A DNA stretch of 64,000 bases from Christensenella hongkongensis (GTDB taxonomy: Bacteria > Bacillota > Clostridia > Christensenellales > Christensenellaceae). The position numbers were made by a program, and so were the translations under genes. Shown piece by piece: positions 25,100 through 33,978 of the stretch. Location: NCBI RefSeq assembly GCF_000981035.1, contig NZ_LAYJ01000103.1, forward strand, positions 3,284 to 67,283, given 5' to 3'. Positions within the stretch are counted from its first letter, which is position 1; each line of letters opens with the position of its first letter. The notes beneath the pieces were generated by a model, which was given only the letters and a program-made list of their open reading frames with translations, made no database searches and was not told where the DNA came from.

Positions 25100-26209
25100 C
25101 TATTTTGGATTTTCGCTTTTTAATCGTATCGGGCTTTTATAAATTTGTTCTTCCATCAATTCATTAAAGGTTTTGGCATTTTTATAATCGGTTTCATAAC
25201 TATCAAAATCTTTTATGGCTTCGTTTGCTTCATCCAATGTTATAAAGCCTTTATATGAAACATAAATAGGTGCAATATCACTACCTTTACATTTAATGAT
25301 GAGTTCGTTTTCAGCTTCGTTATCTTCTATTGCATCGATAACGGAATTGAAAGTAACTCTAACTTCATGTACTTCAAATGTTTCCCCATAAATTTCATAT
25401 TCTTGCGTTATTGTTCCTGACATCCTTATGCCCTGTCCAATCTGATACATGGTTTTTTCCGATGTTGAATCATATTTAGCTGAATAAATGGCATCCTTTA
25501 AATTTTGCCTTATGGCGTATTTTTTTACTAATAATAAATAGAGTTTTTCAATGTTCCCTTCATCAGAAGCATTATCATTTATATTTTCGGGATTAAAACT
25601 AATATGAAGAGCGGTTTCAACTTCATGAATACGTTGCCAATATTGTTCTAATTTTTCTAAGCTTGTAATTGCATTATCTATTTCTTTCGGAGTGGGTGAC
25701 TTAAATATTTTCTTTAATAAATGTTTTGCACGATTATATTCCAAATGCAGTTCCTCAACACTTTTTGCTTTGTTAGGGTTTGTTTTATATGTAAATAGAG
25801 TTTGAAGAGCACCAGATTCTGGTTGCTCTTTATTATATTCAATACGAAAATAAACAATACTATCCTTATCATTTTCAAAAACACGTTTGCTTTTATAGTC
25901 ATACAACTTGAAATAGTAAGTATAATCACCGTATTCTGTCTGCACGGTCAAAGAGTGCTCATGATAGGGGGCACCAAGGTAAAATGCTACTAAATTTCCT
26001 TCAGTTTCTTCTACCAGATGTGAATGTTCGCCAACCTTGATGAAACGCCGGAGACTTTCAGGAGTTGGGACTTTTTTCATTTCACCATCCTCAACATCTG
26101 CATTAACCGTTTCAACAAAAGATTTATATTGGTTTTCGTCCTTAAATTTAAATGTAAATTGCATTTGGGGTTCGTCAGTAGAAAATATATCTTTAAGAAT
26201 ATTACTCAC
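25100..26209 (-). CDS. Hypothetical protein, probable AbiGii-type partner in an abortive-infection pair
   Basis: A 369-residue, AT-rich, charged, soluble protein with no signal or membrane segment. I do not recognise a catalytic motif. The N-terminal part (FTFKFKDENQYKSFVE) could be a small alpha/beta module; residues about 165-235 look helical and partly coiled-coil (KEIDNAITSLEKLEQYWQRI); the C-terminal half is beta-rich. It starts at a GTG one base after the stop of the AbiGi-like gene, so the two are tightly coupled. In AbiG systems the second gene encodes AbiGii, the proposed toxin, of about 400 residues. The assignment rests on this coupling, length and compositional match rather than on motifs. 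Confidence 0.55.
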   Translation of the reverse strand: MSNILKDIFSTDEPQMQFTFKFKDENQYKSFVETVNADVEDGEMKKVPTPESLRRFIKVGEHSHLVEETEGNLVAFYLGAPYHEHSLTVQTEYGDYTYYFKLYDYKSKRVFENDKDSIVYFRIEYNKEQPESGALQTLFTYKTNPNKAKSVEELHLEYNRAKHLLKKIFKSPTPKEIDNAITSLEKLEQYWQRIHEVETALHISFNPENINDNASDEGNIEKLYLLLVKKYAIRQNLKDAIYSAKYDSTSEKTMYQIGQGIRMSGTITQEYEIYGETFEVHEVRVTFNSVIDAIEDNEAENELIIKCKGSDIAPIYVSYKGFITLDEANEAIKDFDSYETDYKNAKTFNELMEEQIYKSPIRLKSENPK

Positions 26210-26210
26210 T

Positions 26211-27182
26211 TTACCAATCCTTTCTTATGTCGTCCAAAACCATTATTTTGCTAATCAGCACATATCTTTCTAAAAGTGTATCATTCGGATCGACAAAATT
26301 AGAATCCTCCAATGACATTATGAATTCAATCAAATCGATTCGGCTTTGTTGACTGGGGACAATTATGTACTTGATTTCTGAATAATTATATTTTAACCAG
26401 AGTACATTATTCTCTTCTTTTTGTATTTCTAATGATTGACTATTAATATATTCTTTGTGGTATTCTCTTGCTCGTAGGTTTGCAAGGATAGGATCAATGG
26501 TATAATCCCGTTCTGCATTTAGTTTGTTTATCTCTCGTAAATCAGGAATAAATCTCCATTCCTGCTCATCATGAAAATTTTTATTGAATTCAAGTTCAAC
26601 GCGCTCACCATTAATATCAAAAATTCGTTTCATTTTTCCGCGAAGAGGCTTGATAAGGGACAATCTCTGAAGAATATCCGAAGCAATAATTTCATCTAAA
26701 TTTTCTCGTTCATAAATTTCTAGAAAATGGTGAACAAAATCGCGGGTATAGGGTGAGGTCGAGTTTAGATAATGAATAGGCTGCAAATCGTGTTGTTCTC
26801 CCCATTTTTTAGAAAATCCAACAGCATATTCACCATAGCAGTCAGGATGGCTGTTTACAATGGGACACTTTGCTTCGTCAATTTCGGCAATCCGAATTAA
26901 TGAATCTGAAGAAAACTCGCAGTTAAAATTTGCGGCAATTTTATGGAGTGGGATATCACAAAAACATTTTTGCAAAACTGCTATTTCTTGGAACTCTTTT
27001 TCTTGAATTTTCAACCCAAGATACTGAATATCTTCTACGCAATACCTTGGAAATAAAGCTTTCTTCTTTAGAGCTAATTTGAGGAAAGTAAACTTGTTCA
27101 TAAAATGGAAAAGGGTATTTGCGCTTTGAGTATAATCTTCTTGTGAGGAAAATGCACCTTTACTTATGGCTATATTGTTCAT
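26211..27182 (-). CDS. AbiGi-family protein (abortive infection antitoxin-like)
   Basis: A 323-residue protein that matches the AbiGi pattern as I know it: an N-terminal LFHFMNKFTFLKLAL, then FPRYCVEDIQYLG, CFCDIPLHKI near residue 85 and GEYAVGFSKKWGEQHDLQPIHYL near residue 120, each a conserved landmark. The role proposed for AbiGi is restraining AbiGii until phage infection. The ATG at 27182 is chosen over an earlier TTG; only a weak GGTG site precedes it. A TATAAT at 27212-27217 may be its -10 box. Codon use and base composition are much more AT-rich than in flanking genes, indicating horizontal transfer. Confidence 0.75.
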   Translation of the reverse strand: MNNIAISKGAFSSQEDYTQSANTLFHFMNKFTFLKLALKKKALFPRYCVEDIQYLGLKIQEKEFQEIAVLQKCFCDIPLHKIAANFNCEFSSDSLIRIAEIDEAKCPIVNSHPDCYGEYAVGFSKKWGEQHDLQPIHYLNSTSPYTRDFVHHFLEIYERENLDEIIASDILQRLSLIKPLRGKMKRIFDINGERVELEFNKNFHDEQEWRFIPDLREINKLNAERDYTIDPILANLRAREYHKEYINSQSLEIQKEENNVLWLKYNYSEIKYIIVPSQQSRIDLIEFIMSLEDSNFVDPNDTLLERYVLISKIMVLDDIRKDW

Positions 27183-27360
27183 TTTACACACCAAATCATA
27201 TTAGTAATATAATTATATCATGTTTATTATAAAATATCATAGAATAAAATGCTGCTTACCGACCGCCCGGAAACCTTTATTTAATAATTTTTTTGTTGTA
27301 AGCCTTATAGTACCACCCCGACCAATGCAATCAGAGAGATTACAGGTTGCTTATATAATT

Positions 27361-27396
27361 AAAAATGGTTAAACTTCGAAGTCTAACCATTTTTTT
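27361..27396. terminator. Bidirectional hairpin terminator between lysS and the AbiG island
   Basis: AAAAATGGTTA / TAACCATTTTTTT arms around an ACTTCGAAGT palindrome, with A runs on one side and T runs on the other. On the minus strand it would end the greA-lysS transcript; the remaining gap between 27183 and 27474 holds no gene. Confidence 0.75.
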
Positions 27397-27474
27397 GCGT
27401 ATTCTCTTTGTTCTGGTCGTAAGTTAGTCGTAAATTTTGCGTTTTCCACCTTGAAACCCGCATAAACACTGGGT

Positions 27475-28959
27475 TTATTCGCTCTTCGGTTTCATCGTCG
27501 GGAACAGCAGCACATCACGGATCGAGAAGCAATCCGTGAGCAGCATAACCATCCTGTCCACGCCGATTCCCATACCGCCCGTAGGAGGCATTGCGTACTC
27601 AAGAGCGGTTACAAAATCTTCGTCCATCATGTTCGCCTCGTCGTCTCCGGCCTCGCGCTTCGCAACCTGATCCATAAACCTTGCGCGTTGGTCGTCCGGA
27701 TCATTAAGCTCTGAAAACGCATTCGCAAGCTCCCTGCCCGTGATAAACAGTTCGAAACGCTCCACCAGCCAGTCGCTGCCCGGTTTCTTCTTTGCAAGGG
27801 GCGAAACCTCGATTGGATAATCGCATATAAACGTCGGCTGGATGAGGTTTTCTTCCACCTTCTGCTCAAACGCCTCGTTCAAAAGCATCCCACGCGACGG
27901 CTCCCCTTCGAACGCGATTCCCGCCTGCTTTGCAAGCGCACGCGCCTCTTCGTCCGTCTTACACGCCGCAAAATCCACGCCCGCATATTCCTTCACCGCG
28001 TCGTTCATGGTAAGGCGCTTCCACGGCGCGCCCAGGTTGATCTGCGTTCCCTGGTATGTGATCACATCGCTGCCAGACACCTGCTTCGCGCAATAACGGA
28101 ACAGCTTCTCGCACAAATCCATCATACCCTTATAGTCAGTATACGCCTGATATAATTCTACTGTTGTAAATTCCGGATTGTGCTTGGGATCCATGCCCTC
28201 GTTCCGGAAAATCCTGCCAATTTCATAAACGCGTTCAAAACCGCCTACGATAAGGCGCTTCAAATGCAGCTCCGTTGCAATCCGAAGATACATATCGATA
28301 TCAAGCGTATTGTGATGCGTAATAAACGGCCTTGCAGTCGCTCCGCCCGCGCTCGGCTGGAGCACCGGCGTTTCCACCTCGATATAGCCCTGTTCGTCCA
28401 GAAAATCGCGAATCCCCTTAATAATCTTCGAACGCGCGTAAAACGTATCCTTCACATCCGGATTCACGATCAGGTCTACATACCTTTGGCGGTACCGAAG
28501 GTCCGTGTCTTTCAACCCATGCCATTTTTCCGGCAACGGCAGCAGGGATTTGGAGAGCAAAACAACCTCGTGGCTTTTTACCGATATTTCGCCTGCATTC
28601 GTCTTAAAAACCTCGCCCGTAACGCCAACGATATCGCCGATATCAAAGCGTTTATATTCCGCATAAGGCTCGTCGCCCATCACATCGCGCCGGGCGTAAA
28701 TCTGTATCTTGCCCCTGCCGTCCATAATATGGAAAAAGCTTGCTTTTCCCATAACGCGCTTAGAGATAATCCTTCCGGCAACGCTTACCGTGCTGCCCTC
28801 AAGCGCATCAAAATTACCAATAATATCAACCGAGGAATGTGTCTTATCAAAGGTTGTAATTTCGTAAGGATCCCGTCCTTCTTTCTTGAGCGCGGCGAGC
28901 TTATCCCTGCGCACGCGCAGAATCTCAGACAGCTCCTGCGTATTTTCCTGCTGTTCCAT
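27475..28959 (-). CDS. lysS: Lysyl-tRNA synthetase, class II
   Basis: Charges tRNA-Lys in the cytoplasm. 494 residues, standard for bacterial LysS. The OB-fold anticodon domain occupies about residues 60-160 ([20 protein letters not shown]). Class II motif 1 is near residue 185 ([23 protein letters not shown] in pieces), motif 2 near 262 ([22 protein letters not shown]) and motif 3 at the C-terminus ([15 protein letters not shown]). The start has AAGGAG upstream. It follows greA by 13 bases in the same direction, an arrangement common in Clostridia, and is probably co-transcribed from the greA promoter. Confidence 0.98.
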   Translation of the reverse strand: MEQQENTQELSEILRVRRDKLAALKKEGRDPYEITTFDKTHSSVDIIGNFDALEGSTVSVAGRIISKRVMGKASFFHIMDGRGKIQIYARRDVMGDEPYAEYKRFDIGDIVGVTGEVFKTNAGEISVKSHEVVLLSKSLLPLPEKWHGLKDTDLRYRQRYVDLIVNPDVKDTFYARSKIIKGIRDFLDEQGYIEVETPVLQPSAGGATARPFITHHNTLDIDMYLRIATELHLKRLIVGGFERVYEIGRIFRNEGMDPKHNPEFTTVELYQAYTDYKGMMDLCEKLFRYCAKQVSGSDVITYQGTQINLGAPWKRLTMNDAVKEYAGVDFAACKTDEEARALAKQAGIAFEGEPSRGMLLNEAFEQKVEENLIQPTFICDYPIEVSPLAKKKPGSDWLVERFELFITGRELANAFSELNDPDDQRARFMDQVAKREAGDDEANMMDEDFVTALEYAMPPTGGMGIGVDRMVMLLTDCFSIRDVLLFPTMKPKSE

Positions 28960-28972
28960 TCTATGCTTCTCC

Positions 28973-29449
28973 TTATCTGTGAATATCCAGTATCTTCAGC
29001 TTGACTACGCCGCCGGGCGTTTCCACTTTCACGAGGTTGCCCACTTTTTTGCCCAAAAGCGCGCGCCCCACAGGAGACTCATTCGATATTTTATTGATGC
29101 TGACGTCCGCTTCTGCAGATCCGACAATTTTATACTCGATTTCCTCGTCAAATTCTTTGTCCAGAACCCTGACCGTCGTCCCTACGTTTACACGCTGAAC
29201 ATCCACGTCGTCCTGGTCTACAACCGTCGCGTTGCGAAGCATTTTTTCCAGCATTACGATCTCGCCTTCAATCTTCGCCTGCTCGTTTTTCGCTTCGTCG
29301 TATTCGGCGTTCTCAGAAAGATCGCCAAACGCTCTTGCCACTTTAATCTCTTCCGCAATCTCAAGCCTGCGGACAGTTTTTAAGTATTCCAGTTTTTCTT
29401 CCAGCTCTTTCACACCCTGGTGTGTTAATACTACATCCTCGTTTGCCAT
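28973..29449 (-). CDS. greA: Transcription elongation factor GreA
   Basis: 158 residues, the canonical length. It rescues backtracked RNA polymerase by stimulating transcript cleavage. The N-terminal coiled coil (about 10-75) carries the tip acidic residues in [20 protein letters not shown], and the C-terminal FKBP-like domain has [18 protein letters not shown] and [14 protein letters not shown] precedes the ATG. It has its own strong promoter at 29510-29538 and leads the greA-lysS unit. Confidence 0.97.
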   Translation of the reverse strand: MANEDVVLTHQGVKELEEKLEYLKTVRRLEIAEEIKVARAFGDLSENAEYDEAKNEQAKIEGEIVMLEKMLRNATVVDQDDVDVQRVNVGTTVRVLDKEFDEEIEYKIVGSAEADVSINKISNESPVGRALLGKKVGNLVKVETPGGVVKLKILDIHR

Positions 29450-29509
29450 TCATTTCTCCTTCTGCATACGGCGTTTACCGCATACTCCTATCCATTTTAC
29501 ATGACATAT

Positions 29510-29538
29510 ATTATCAGGGAAAAGGCCCGGTTTGTCAA
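29510..29538 (-). promoter_or_regulatory. Promoter of greA-lysS
   Basis: Minus strand: TTGACA (29533-29538), 17-base spacer, GATAAT (29510-29515). A near-consensus housekeeping promoter about 60 bases before the greA start. Confidence 0.8.
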
Positions 29539-29554
29539 GTTGCCGGCTGTCCTC

Positions 29555-30274
29555 CTACTCCTGCGGCGTTCCCTTTGCTGCAAGAAATTTGTCGATTTTT
29601 CCCTTTGCCCGCTGCAATGCGTTATCGATTGACTTTTCATGCCGGTTCATGATCTTTGCAATTTGCTGGTAAGAAAGCCCCTGAAGGTAAAAGGATAACA
29701 CCTTTTTCTCAAGGCTTGAAAGCATATTGGTAATTTCTTCCTCAATGCTTGCATAGTCCTCTTTATCAATAATAATCTCCTCCGGGTTAGACACCTTTGT
29801 CGCCGCGATGATGTCCACCAGCGTGCGCTCCGATTCCTCGTCGTAGACCGGCTTATTGAGGGATACATATGTATTGAGCGGCTGGTGCTTCTGGCGTGTC
29901 GCCGTTTTGATCGCCGTGATAATCTGGCGCGTAATGCACAATTCTGCAAACGCACGGAACGAAGCCTTTTTTTCAACGTCGTAATCACGAACCGCCTTAT
30001 AAAGTCCAATCATGCCTTCCTGCACAATATCTTCCTTATCCGCGCCGATCAAAAAATAAGACCTTGCTTTGGCGCGCACAAAATTTTTATATTTATGCAA
30101 AATATATTCAAGGGCAAGGCTGTCCTCGTCGGCAAGCGCAACAGCCTGCTCGTCCGTAAGCAGGGCAAAACGTTCAAATCCGGCGTGTACGACAACCTTT
30201 TCGTCCTGCGCCGGTTCCTCCATCAGTTCCCCATCCTGCCCCTTCAAATTCTTTTCCAACTGCGTCCCCCGCAT
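29555..30274 (-). CDS. sigH: RNA polymerase sigma factor SigH (Spo0H type)
   Basis: A 239-residue sigma-70 family factor of the SigH/Spo0H group, which directs early-stationary and sporulation-entry genes. Region 2 carries LEYILHKYKNFVRAKARSYFLIGADKEDIVQEGMIGLYKAVRDYD (in pieces, about 55-100), region 2.4 follows with FRAFAELCITRQIITAIKTATRQKH, and region 4 has LSSLEKKVLSFYLQGLSYQQIA and KSIDNALQRAKGKI. The N-terminal 30 residues are longer than usual and have no strong ribosome site; an internal ATG at 30223, preceded by GGGGA, is an alternative start. It lies just after rlmB, as in other Firmicutes. Its presence suggests sporulation ability or ancestry. Confidence 0.93.
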   Translation of the reverse strand: MRGTQLEKNLKGQDGELMEEPAQDEKVVVHAGFERFALLTDEQAVALADEDSLALEYILHKYKNFVRAKARSYFLIGADKEDIVQEGMIGLYKAVRDYDVEKKASFRAFAELCITRQIITAIKTATRQKHQPLNTYVSLNKPVYDEESERTLVDIIAATKVSNPEEIIIDKEDYASIEEEITNMLSSLEKKVLSFYLQGLSYQQIAKIMNRHEKSIDNALQRAKGKIDKFLAAKGTPQE

Positions 30275-30281
30275 TCCAATT

Positions 30282-31049
30282 TTATTTCAGCAAATCCTGC
30301 CTGCGCTTTTCGTAAATCATAATGCTCGCCGCGCACGACGCATTAAGAGAGGTCGTCTTTCCTCCCATCTCGATTTTTACAACCATATCGCATAATTCCC
30401 TGGTAAGGCGTGCAACCCCTTCGGATTCCCCGCCTATCACAAGCGCTATCGCGCCCGTTAAGTTTGTCCCCGCAAGCGGCTGCCCATCCATATCTGCCGC
30501 TGCGATCCAAACATTTTTTTTCTTGAGTTCTTCGATTGCATGATTGATATTCGTAACCTTTACAATCGGAATATACTGCGCCGCTCCGCACGACACCTTA
30601 AACGCAGAGGTTGTAAGCGAAGCCGAACGGCGTTTGCCAATAATCACCCCGTGCGCTCCCAGTGCTTCGGCGCTCCTGATAATCGCGCCAAGGTTGTGCG
30701 GATCCTGTATGCTGTCCAGTATCACAATAAAAGGTTGCTCTCCCCGCACCTGGGCAAGCTCAAAAATATCGTCCATTTCGCTGTAGGCAAATGCAGGAAT
30801 CTGTGCAATGATGCCCTGATGGTTCCCGGGTTTTCCGTCATGCCCCATATCGGCGCACATCTCGTCCATTTTGATGCGCGGCACTTCTGTTATCACAATC
30901 TTATTCTGGCGCGCAAGCATAATGAGCTCGCGGATACTTCCTTCCGACTGGTCCTGCATCACATAGATACGGTCTATCTGCTCTCCGCTGCGGATCGCTT
31001 CACGTACGCTGTTGCGTCCAAATATATATTCGCCCCTCTTTTCAATCAT
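30282..31049 (-). CDS. rlmB: 23S rRNA (guanosine-2'-O-)-methyltransferase RlmB (TrmH/SpoU family)
   Basis: A 255-residue SPOUT methyltransferase that 2'-O-methylates the 23S rRNA peptidyl-transferase loop. The N-terminal substrate-binding domain starts FGRNSVREAIRSG. The three SPOUT motifs are visible: LDSIQDPHNLGAIIRSAEALG (read in parts, near 112), LVIGGESEGVAR near 208 and MGGKTTSLNASCAASIMIYE at the C-terminus. GGAGGG precedes the ATG by nine bases. It overlaps the end of thyX by eight bases, and sigH follows after seven bases. Confidence 0.96.
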   Translation of the reverse strand: MIEKRGEYIFGRNSVREAIRSGEQIDRIYVMQDQSEGSIRELIMLARQNKIVITEVPRIKMDEMCADMGHDGKPGNHQGIIAQIPAFAYSEMDDIFELAQVRGEQPFIVILDSIQDPHNLGAIIRSAEALGAHGVIIGKRRSASLTTSAFKVSCGAAQYIPIVKVTNINHAIEELKKKNVWIAAADMDGQPLAGTNLTGAIALVIGGESEGVARLTRELCDMVVKIEMGGKTTSLNASCAASIMIYEKRRQDLLK

Positions 31050-31785
31050 TGCGGTTACCCTCCATCAGAGCTTTATGCCGCCGCTTTACCTCCGCAGCCC
31101 TGCCGCACGTCATCCTGCCTTCCTGGCATGCGCCGCCCACGCAGGACGGCCCCGCGTTCTTAAAGAGCCCCGGCGCTGCCTCCATCACAAGCGCAAGCAT
31201 CTGCCATGCAAGCTCACGTATTTCCCACTGTGCGCGATTGCAGCACCGCAGGCTAAAGAAGTGCAAAAGCTCCCTTGCGTTCATCGTAATAATCATTTTT
31301 GTCTCGCAGGCATTTGGCAGTACAAACCGCGCATCCTCATTGGATTTTTCCCCACTGGCGCCAAGCGCCGTTACCCACTCGTCATACCACTTCTGCATGG
31401 TCTGCATCTGGTGTTCATACTTCTCCACCGCTTCGCTTCCAAGCGCTTCAATGCTTGGCGGTATGATATAGGAAAACTCCCCCTTTTTCGCACTCTGGTT
31501 CACATAGCGCTGAGACTGCACCGAAAAACTCGCCAGCCTGTGCCTTGTGATCTGCGCGAGAAGCGCACGTGATACACCCTCCACCCCAAACGAAAACGAC
31601 GCGTGTTCTATCGGAGATAAATGCCCCATCTGCGTCAGCCTGTCAATGAACTCCGCGCTTTTGGCGGTCTTTTGCAGTTGTTCGATATCCGCTTTGGAAT
31701 AACAGAGCTTCGCCCCCATCGAAACGATAAGCTCCGGGTCCGGCGTAGCCATCAGCAATACTGTTTTTAAAGTCGTCTTGGGCAT
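31042..31785 (-). CDS. thyX: FAD-dependent thymidylate synthase ThyX
   Basis: 247 residues. Makes dTMP from dUMP using methylene-tetrahydrofolate and FADH2. The diagnostic ThyX motif RHRLASFSVQSQRY (RHR-x7-S) sits near residue 82, and the region RELLHFFSLRCCNRAQWEIR near 170 completes the dUMP/FAD site. The start has GAGG eight bases upstream. It is co-directional with mrnC and rlmB. No thyA is present in the window, so this may be the only dTMP synthase. The C-terminal CxxGxCxEGRMTCGR stretch is Cys-rich and may bind a metal, which is not seen in all family members. Confidence 0.96.
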   Translation of the reverse strand: MPKTTLKTVLLMATPDPELIVSMGAKLCYSKADIEQLQKTAKSAEFIDRLTQMGHLSPIEHASFSFGVEGVSRALLAQITRHRLASFSVQSQRYVNQSAKKGEFSYIIPPSIEALGSEAVEKYEHQMQTMQKWYDEWVTALGASGEKSNEDARFVLPNACETKMIITMNARELLHFFSLRCCNRAQWEIRELAWQMLALVMEAAPGLFKNAGPSCVGGACQEGRMTCGRAAEVKRRHKALMEGNRND

Positions 31786-31827
31786 TGATACTTCCTCACT
31801 CTCAATATAGGTTTTATGTCTGTCGCG

Positions 31828-32238
31828 CTACAGGTCAAACTCCATCGTACCGAGTATCTCGTTCACGCGTTCCGCCTGTCCGCTCAGGTACAGGTAGCCA
31901 ATCACAGCTTCAATCGCCGTCGCGTATTTATAATCCGCAACGCTCATGTTTTTTGGTGCGGAAGGGCTTTTGGCATTGCGCCCCCGCATAAAAATTTCAC
32001 GCTCCTGCTCTGTAAACCGTTCCAGCCAGCGGTGCGCAAATTCGGACTGGGCCTTCGCGTTCACAAGCCTGATGCTCATGGAGTGCAGTTTGCCCGCATT
32101 TTTGGAGCAACCCAGTACGTGCTTCGTGCGCACGTACAAGTCAAAAATACAATCCCCAATATATGCCAGAGTAAGCGGCGGCAGCTGCGCCGCTTTTGTT
32201 TCGCTTAAAATAAATTCATCCTGCAGATTATTCAGCAT
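31828..32238 (-). CDS. mrnC: Mini-ribonuclease III (MrnC)
   Basis: A 136-residue RNase III catalytic domain without a double-stranded RNA-binding domain; it matures 23S rRNA ends. Key elements: LTLAYIGDCIFDLYVR near residue 26 (catalytic Asp), the KAQSEFAHRWLE helix, and the second acidic cluster in DYKYATAIEAVIGYLYLSG near 108. The start has GGAG and GGGG upstream and lies inside the last codons of the amidase gene (11-base overlap). In Firmicutes it commonly neighbours cysS and rlmB, in keeping with this cluster. Confidence 0.94.
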   Translation of the reverse strand: MLNNLQDEFILSETKAAQLPPLTLAYIGDCIFDLYVRTKHVLGCSKNAGKLHSMSIRLVNAKAQSEFAHRWLERFTEQEREIFMRGRNAKSPSAPKNMSVADYKYATAIEAVIGYLYLSGQAERVNEILGTMEFDL

Positions 32239-32947
32239 TCCCCTGCTCCAGTTTATAATATTTGATCCCGTCCACGATACCTTTGACTACCTTATTCTGG
32301 TAATCGTCGTCCTGCAGCTTCTTTTCCTCGTCCGGATTTGTAAAAAAGCCGCATTCCACAGTTACGCTCGGCTGGCTTCCCGGCTTCAGGAGGCGGTACC
32401 TGCCGCAGTTCACTTTTCGCGGCGATTCGATTTCCAGCTCGTTGTTCATAATTTCCTGAATACACTTTGCTAGCTCGTTTCCAAGAACGGAATCCGTATG
32501 GTAAAAAATTTGCGGCCCAACCGCGTCGGCGCTTTCAAAGCTGTTCTGGTGCACGCCGATATACATATCCGCTTTTGCATCCCTGATGATCTGTTCGCGT
32601 TTTTGCATATCCGCTTCCTTGCGCTTGGCGATGTCCGTTTCTTCCGCCGCTGCAATAGGCTCATCCGATTCGCGCGTCATAACGACCGTGACTCCCTCGT
32701 CCTCAAGCGCTCTTTGCAGCTTCAGGCCGATCTCAAGGTTCACTTCCTTTTCCAGCCTGCCGGTGGAAACGCCTATCGTCCCCGCGTCCGTATCTCCATG
32801 CCCCGGATCTACAACGATTTTCATTCCATCAAGGCTCACAGAAGTAAGGTCCGGCCCATCTGCGTTCCCCTCTTCCTTTGCACAGGCGGTTATTGTAAAA
32901 ATAAGCAGCGCCGCAAGCAATATGATTAATGCTTTTTTTAAACGCAT
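32228..32947 (-). CDS. N-acetylmuramoyl-L-alanine amidase, CwlD-like lipoprotein
   Basis: A 239-residue Amidase_3 enzyme that cleaves the amide between muramic acid and the peptide of peptidoglycan. A lipoprotein signal ends at Cys22 (FTITAC). Zinc ligands and catalytic residues are in VDPGHGDTDAG (His near 50), LEKEVNLEIG (Glu near 69), IGVHQNSF (His near 133) and VTVECGF (Glu near 198). Length and the NPDEEKKLQDDDYQ end resemble CwlD, the muramic-lactam amidase of spore cortex, so a sporulation role is plausible given the nearby sigH. A lipobox is unusual for classical CwlD. GGGGGAG precedes the ATG. Confidence 0.88.
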   Translation of the reverse strand: MRLKKALIILLAALLIFTITACAKEEGNADGPDLTSVSLDGMKIVVDPGHGDTDAGTIGVSTGRLEKEVNLEIGLKLQRALEDEGVTVVMTRESDEPIAAAEETDIAKRKEADMQKREQIIRDAKADMYIGVHQNSFESADAVGPQIFYHTDSVLGNELAKCIQEIMNNELEIESPRKVNCGRYRLLKPGSQPSVTVECGFFTNPDEEKKLQDDDYQNKVVKGIVDGIKYYKLEQGNAE

Positions 32948-32964
32948 TCTCCCCCGTCCTAACT

Positions 32965-33978
32965 TTATGTGGAAAGCTCCATAACAGGCTCCGCGTTGAG
33001 GTCAAGCCCTGCGCGCGAGCCCTTCAAAAATTCATAGTACGCACACGAAGCAATCATAGCCGCATTGTCAGTACAATATTTCAGTTCCGGAAAATACAGC
33101 CGGAGCCCTTCTTCTTCCGCTTTTTTCTCAAACGCAGAGCGTATTTGCTCATTGGCGGAAACCCCGCCCGCCACAGCGATTATTTTTGAGTTTGTCCTTG
33201 CCGCTGCTTCAAATGTATTTTTTACAAGCGTGTCTGACACATTTTTTAAAAAGGATGCGGCGACGTCCTCTTTCCTGTACGCTTCGCCAGTTTGCTCAAA
33301 ACGGTGGAGCAGGTTGATCACCGCGGTTTTCAGTCCGCTGAATGAAAAATCAAGGTGAGCCTCCCCACGAAAACTGTGCGGGAACCGATACTTGTTTTCA
33401 TCGCCTTTTTTCGCGAGCTCCTGCAGATTCGGCCCGCCGGGATACGCAAGTCCCAGTACGCGCGCCACCTTGTCAATCGCCTCGCCTGCCGCATCGTCGC
33501 GTGTCCTTCCAAGCGTTTCATAGGTCGTATAATCGCGCGCCAATACAATCTGCGTGTGCCCGCCTGAAACGACCAGACACAGGAAAGGCGGCTCAAGCTC
33601 CCGGTGCGAAATATAATTCGCACAAATGTGCCCTGCAATGTGATGCACCGCAATCAGCGGTTTTTTCAGCACATAGGCAAGGCCCTTCGCGTAAGAAACG
33701 CCCGTAAGGAGCGCGCCCACAAGCCCCGGTCCGTTTGTGACCGCAATCGCGTCGATTTCGTCAAATCCACCCGCTGCCCGGACAGCAGCCTCCACCACGC
33801 CCGGCAACTTTTCCACGTGGTTTCTTGACGCAAGCTCCGGTACCACCCCGCCATACTCTTTATGTATTTCAATCTGCGTATACAAAGCCTCAGAGATAAT
33901 CTCGCGTCCGTTTTTCACAACCGCAGCCGCCGTCTCGTCACAGGAGGTTTCAATCGCTAATATTCTAATGTCTTCCAT
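32965..33978 (-). CDS. tsaD: tRNA N6-adenosine threonylcarbamoyltransferase TsaD
   Basis: 337 residues. Transfers threonylcarbamoyl to A37 of ANN-decoding tRNAs together with TsaB, TsaC and TsaE. It shows ILAIETSCDETAAAVV at the N-terminus, the iron-binding HHIAGH near residue 110, VSGGHTQIV near 133 and GGVSANEQIR near 270. The start overlaps the end of the upstream DUF1461 gene by 14 bases, with a GAAGAAG region before it. TsaB and TsaE are not in this window. Ordinary housekeeping gene. Confidence 0.98.
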   Translation of the reverse strand: MEDIRILAIETSCDETAAAVVKNGREIISEALYTQIEIHKEYGGVVPELASRNHVEKLPGVVEAAVRAAGGFDEIDAIAVTNGPGLVGALLTGVSYAKGLAYVLKKPLIAVHHIAGHICANYISHRELEPPFLCLVVSGGHTQIVLARDYTTYETLGRTRDDAAGEAIDKVARVLGLAYPGGPNLQELAKKGDENKYRFPHSFRGEAHLDFSFSGLKTAVINLLHRFEQTGEAYRKEDVAASFLKNVSDTLVKNTFEAAARTNSKIIAVAGGVSANEQIRSAFEKKAEEEGLRLYFPELKYCTDNAAMIASCAYYEFLKGSRAGLDLNAEPVMELST

